64,000 bases of DNA from Selaginella moellendorffii (taxonomy: Eukaryota; Streptophyta; Lycopodiopsida; Selaginellales; Selaginellaceae): NCBI RefSeq assembly GCF_000143415.4, contig NW_003314272.1:2009728-2073727 (forward strand), written 5' to 3'. Positions within the stretch are counted from its first letter, which is position 1. Every line of letters starts with the position of its first letter. Shown in pieces: positions 60,617 through 64,000 of the stretch. Under the pieces are notes generated by a model. It made no database searches, was not told the origin of the DNA, and saw only the letters and a list, made by a program, of their open reading frames with translations. The translations under genes and the position numbers were made by a program.

Positions 60617-60707
60617 AAAGTGAAATGAAAAAGCACATTTGTATTAATTATATAAAGTATAATAAGTTTTATTGATAGAGAATAAACATCGATAGTGTTG
60701 GAGAAAT

Positions 60708-63700
60708 CTAATTAGCTCCAAAAGTTTTTTGCAACTCAGCAATAGTAAGGCTTGCTTGGTGTATATGAATATCCACTTTAGGATCCTGGTACAAGATGTT
60801 GATGAAGATGTAGTACATATGCTTGCAAGGAGCATATGCCTTCCCATGTTCCTCGCGCTTCATAAAGTCTGGACATGTGCAAGAAGGAAAGTCGTGAATG
60901 GCAATTGTGTACTCTCCACCTTCTGTTTTGACTATGTACTCCTTTGCAAGCGCAGTGATGTACTTCGTGGAGAGAATCTCATACTCAAGTGTTTGAGCCA
61001 AGTTTATTTTACCTTGCTTCTGCTTGGAGACGGTACTAATAAATTTAACTGCTTTACCTTTTCGTGCTGGCCTCCTGTGCATCTCTGTAGGAATAGTCCT
61101 GCTCCTGTCACTCATGTCTCCAACTCTCCTCTCAAGATTAAAACCAGATTTCTCAAGGTTTTCAATCTCATCCGAGGTGAGCGCGACCCCATTAGCAACC
61201 GGCCATTCTTTAGGTACTGCATCAGGTTTAGTCATTATAGTGTCTTCAAGCTGCTTCGTATGGTTGGCGTCAGTGTTGCAACAATATAGCCAGCACCATC
61301 TTGAAAATCCTGCTTGCTTTCGTTCCCCATAGAAACATGGGGCTGGAACAGAAGCAGATTTTTCACCACGAATCCAGGCCCAACACTTGCCCCTCGGAAG
61401 CATCCCCACACACCTTACATTTGATTTTGCTGGCACACGTCGGATTGCCCATTGCTTCGGCTCCACACTATGGTAAGCAATTTCAACCTGTTGCGATGCA
61501 CTCTCTTCATCAGCCACTTGAGGTGGCTCAGTCCGAGAGCGGTGTCTTGGAGCAGAATGGTACTCGACATCAGGCCTGTGGGAGCTTTTTGCTCCAAGGT
61601 CCGTACCAACATCTTCCCCAGCAAAGGAAAAACGACGCTTTGAGCGAACAGTCTTCATATCACCAATAGAAGCTCGGGGAGTGTACTCCATAGATGTGCC
61701 ACGGACCACTTCCTCAACTGCAGTTGCCACTGTTCGGGCGGGTGGAGTTAATTTTCTCTTCATCCTATCATGTAACATCTCCACAGAAGGCCCTGTTCCC
61801 ATATATCTTCCTTCCTCGAATGCCAGTGCTTTTGAAGATTGCTCTATAGCACGTATCAAATCTGATAGACAGGCTTCGTATAGACTCATCTTCCCTTTCC
61901 CTGCCTCAGAGGAACGCCAACTCCAATGCTTACTTTCGGAGAGATTCACAGTTGGGGTGTATGCGAGGTCCTCAAGTGGTTGATCCTAATGGAAAAGGCA
62001 ATATTAAAAGGTAATAAAAGGAGAAGAAAAAATATAAACCAACCTGAAAAGAGTGATGTCCCCATTGGAACATCCTAACTTCCCACCATCCTAACCATGA
62101 CTCAAGTTGTGGTAGGCAACTTACGTCTGTATGGCCATCTTCACGCCACCACATTCAGATCTCATTTGCTTTTGCCTCATGCTCTTCTTCAGAAGGTGCA
62201 ACCTGCCATTGTTTGCACAACTCCTTAAATATTGATTGAAACTCTGGCTTGATAAGGTGGCAGTGCTGGTTTAGGCTTTGAGCCCAATGGAACTCACAAG
62301 TCCTCTCACGACCTTCCAATGGTTGACCATTCCCAAAAACTGCTCGGATACCATTCCAATTTGCACCAGCCCCATCTGCCATGAAACCACGAAAGTTTGC
62401 AGGCTTACCAGTCCGCTTTAGGACAATATCAGAGAGGGACTTCCAAAATATTTCCTGTGCTGTCTGGTCTTGTACTTTAAACTCTGCTGTCGCAATTGTT
62501 AAATTACAACGTAGCCTATGAAAACATAAATATTATAACAATTTCAATATAATGAGAATAAAAATTACCTTGGATCATACACATGAGCTCCCATGGTTGT
62601 CCAACCGGATACACGCTCCATATGGTCAAAATGTACCCATGCATTTGCAAGGTCACTGGACCCAAACATGTCCATTCGGGAGACAAGATCTACGCCAGAG
62701 GCAGGGCCCATGGTAGACATTTTGAAGACGAAGGGGCGCTCTTGCTCATTCACAACTTGGTCTGGAAACAAACTTCCGTGGATGAACTCGTATGGACAAG
62801 TCCGTTTCAATGCAAGGATAGAGTCAATTTTTGATTGCAACTTCCCCTCTCGAGATTCACACATCCAAGATTTTATCCTAAACAATATAATGTAAGAAAA
62901 AATTATTATTATAACGTATGAAAAATAACAAATGTACCTCCTTAGGCTAGTAGCAGGTTGTACTCCTCGTAGTAAGTCCCGCAAGCTAGCCTCGTTTAGT
63001 TGAGTCTTTTGGCAACCTGGATTGAGTAAGGTATTTGCGATAAAATCCTTGAGGACGGTCTTCTGAACATGCTTCGGAGTTGCAGATGAGTTTCTCATAG
63101 TCTCTTCCTGTACAACATCTTTGAAACGGTTGAGAGAACTCCTTTGTATCCCTTCCTGCATTGGATGCATATGTGTGCCAACATGCACTGCAGCTCTTCC
63201 AGCCACTCCATCCCGTGGAAGAAAGTAGTACATCTTGGCATCGCAGATAGCACGACATAGAGGAGCATTTTGCAGAATCGACATTTGAATCCAACAGCAA
63301 TGGTGTCACAGGCTGGAGGATTGACTGCAGACCCTTCGAAAAAGATAGAGTTTCTAGAGCGGTCTCGATTGCATGCTTCATCCACACAATCTAAATGCCC
63401 GCCACAATGAACTATAGACACTGTGCCTTCAAAATGTTGGAAGTGTGTGGTCTTGATCTTGCACCAATTGTGGATATCCTGCTTGGTTTCCATCCCCTTC
63501 CGTTTGGAACCTGTGCTACTGACAAGAGGTGGTAGCTCGAAGAAAATGTTGCCGTTGTAGGAGGATGGAAGCTCACTCACAAGCCTATACAAAAATAAGT
63601 GCATGTCGATTGAGAGGCGTGAAAACTGGAAAGCATTGCTAACGGCTTTGAATATTGCTGAAGTTGGAGCTGGAGCTGGTGAATTTGGCGCCGACACTAG

Positions 63701-64000
63701 CATGACATCTTCACTTGAACTAGAAGAGGACGAGAGGATAACGACTGACTCTTGCTTCACATTCACTTTCGCTGAAGCGCATTTTGGCATTTTGACTGGA
63801 GATCCAAACACTCGAATCTCCTTCGACTTGGAATTTTGTAAATCCCATTGTTGTCCACCCTCGCCCACACCAGAAAGAAGAAACTCCGAGTATGCAACTA
63901 TACCGGTGTCGTTGCGGATCACAGCCTCTAAAGAAATAGAGCCAAGACGAAGATCAAAATGCCGACATAAAAAACTTTCAGAAACAATACTCTGAGAGAA
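60708..64000 (-). pseudogene. MULE-type transposase with SWIM zinc finger, copy 2 (N-terminus beyond edge)
   Basis: Same gene as 46807-50083, here with an intact C-terminal exon (60708-61949) ending AELQKTFGAN, including the SWIM finger CTCPDFMKREEHGKAYAPCK plus His, and an intact VRMFQWGHHSFQ. Lesions differ from copy 1: TGA near 62151-62153 (CGA in copy 1) and one T missing in the run at 63270-63273, which shifts the frame in FKCRFCK. The linker absent from copy 1 (MLVSAPNSPAPAPTSAIFKA) is intact here. Comparison of the two copies therefore gives the complete domain plan. Confidence 0.78.

Larger units (their letters stand above)
59622..64000. mobile_element. Mutator-like DNA transposon, copy 2 (truncated by window edge)
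   Basis: Collinear with 45697 to about 50,040 at about 97 percent identity by eye, same orientation, starting at the same terminal GGGCGCGGACCAT. It continues beyond 64000, so its methyltransferase gene is not visible. It is inserted in the protease region of the same retroelement that hosts copy 1. Confidence 0.85.

Overview
The window looks like nuclear DNA of a lycophyte, most likely Selaginella (S. moellendorffii or a close relative). The introns that can be reconstructed are very short (mostly 45-75 bases). The left half is gene-dense and mixes land-plant families (RSL bHLH, SIAMESE-type CDK inhibitor, isoprenylated HMA proteins, PPR protein, sphingolipid delta-8 desaturase) with a radial-spoke flagellar gene, which fits a vascular plant with swimming sperm. 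The species call is inference. The gene structures were read by eye from splice signals and frame continuity.

Genes, 1-34 kb: TAF1 (minus, 3' end outside the window); PPR protein; acetyl-CoA C-acetyltransferase with about 13 exons; sphingolipid delta-8 desaturase; an acidic Ser-rich protein; a cluster of three HMA-domain genes in alternating orientation; a plastid-type SAM methyltransferase; an ODR4-like membrane protein head-to-head with RSP3; an unassigned helical protein; an RSL class I bHLH; an AT-rich spacer; a SIAMESE-related CDK inhibitor; and a monodehydroascorbate reductase followed by a decayed partial copy of itself.

Repeats, 35-64 kb: AT-rich, decayed transposon DNA. It contains a degraded LTR pair, an array of about 83-bp hairpin units, an inverted-repeat derivative of an old transposase gene, and a broken retrotransposon (gag 45.2-45.7 kb, continuing at 58.2 kb, protease at 59.3 kb). 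Into the gag is inserted a DNA transposon of about 12.5 kb (45,697-58,203) with 9-bp target duplications. A second copy begins at 59,622 and runs off the right edge.

The main discovery is this 12.5-kb element. It encodes a Mutator-like (MULE-type) transposase with a SWIM zinc finger on the minus strand. Divergently, on the plus strand, it encodes a ParB-like/amino-DNA-methyltransferase protein of bacterial or phage type. Near each end lies a gene for a small CPIC-type zinc-finger protein, facing inward. Copy 1 has itself been invaded by a 595-bp Cassandra-type TRIM whose LTRs carry 5S-rRNA-like sequence. Both element copies carry stops or frameshifts, but in different places, so the ancestral proteins can be inferred and an intact relative may exist elsewhere in the genome.
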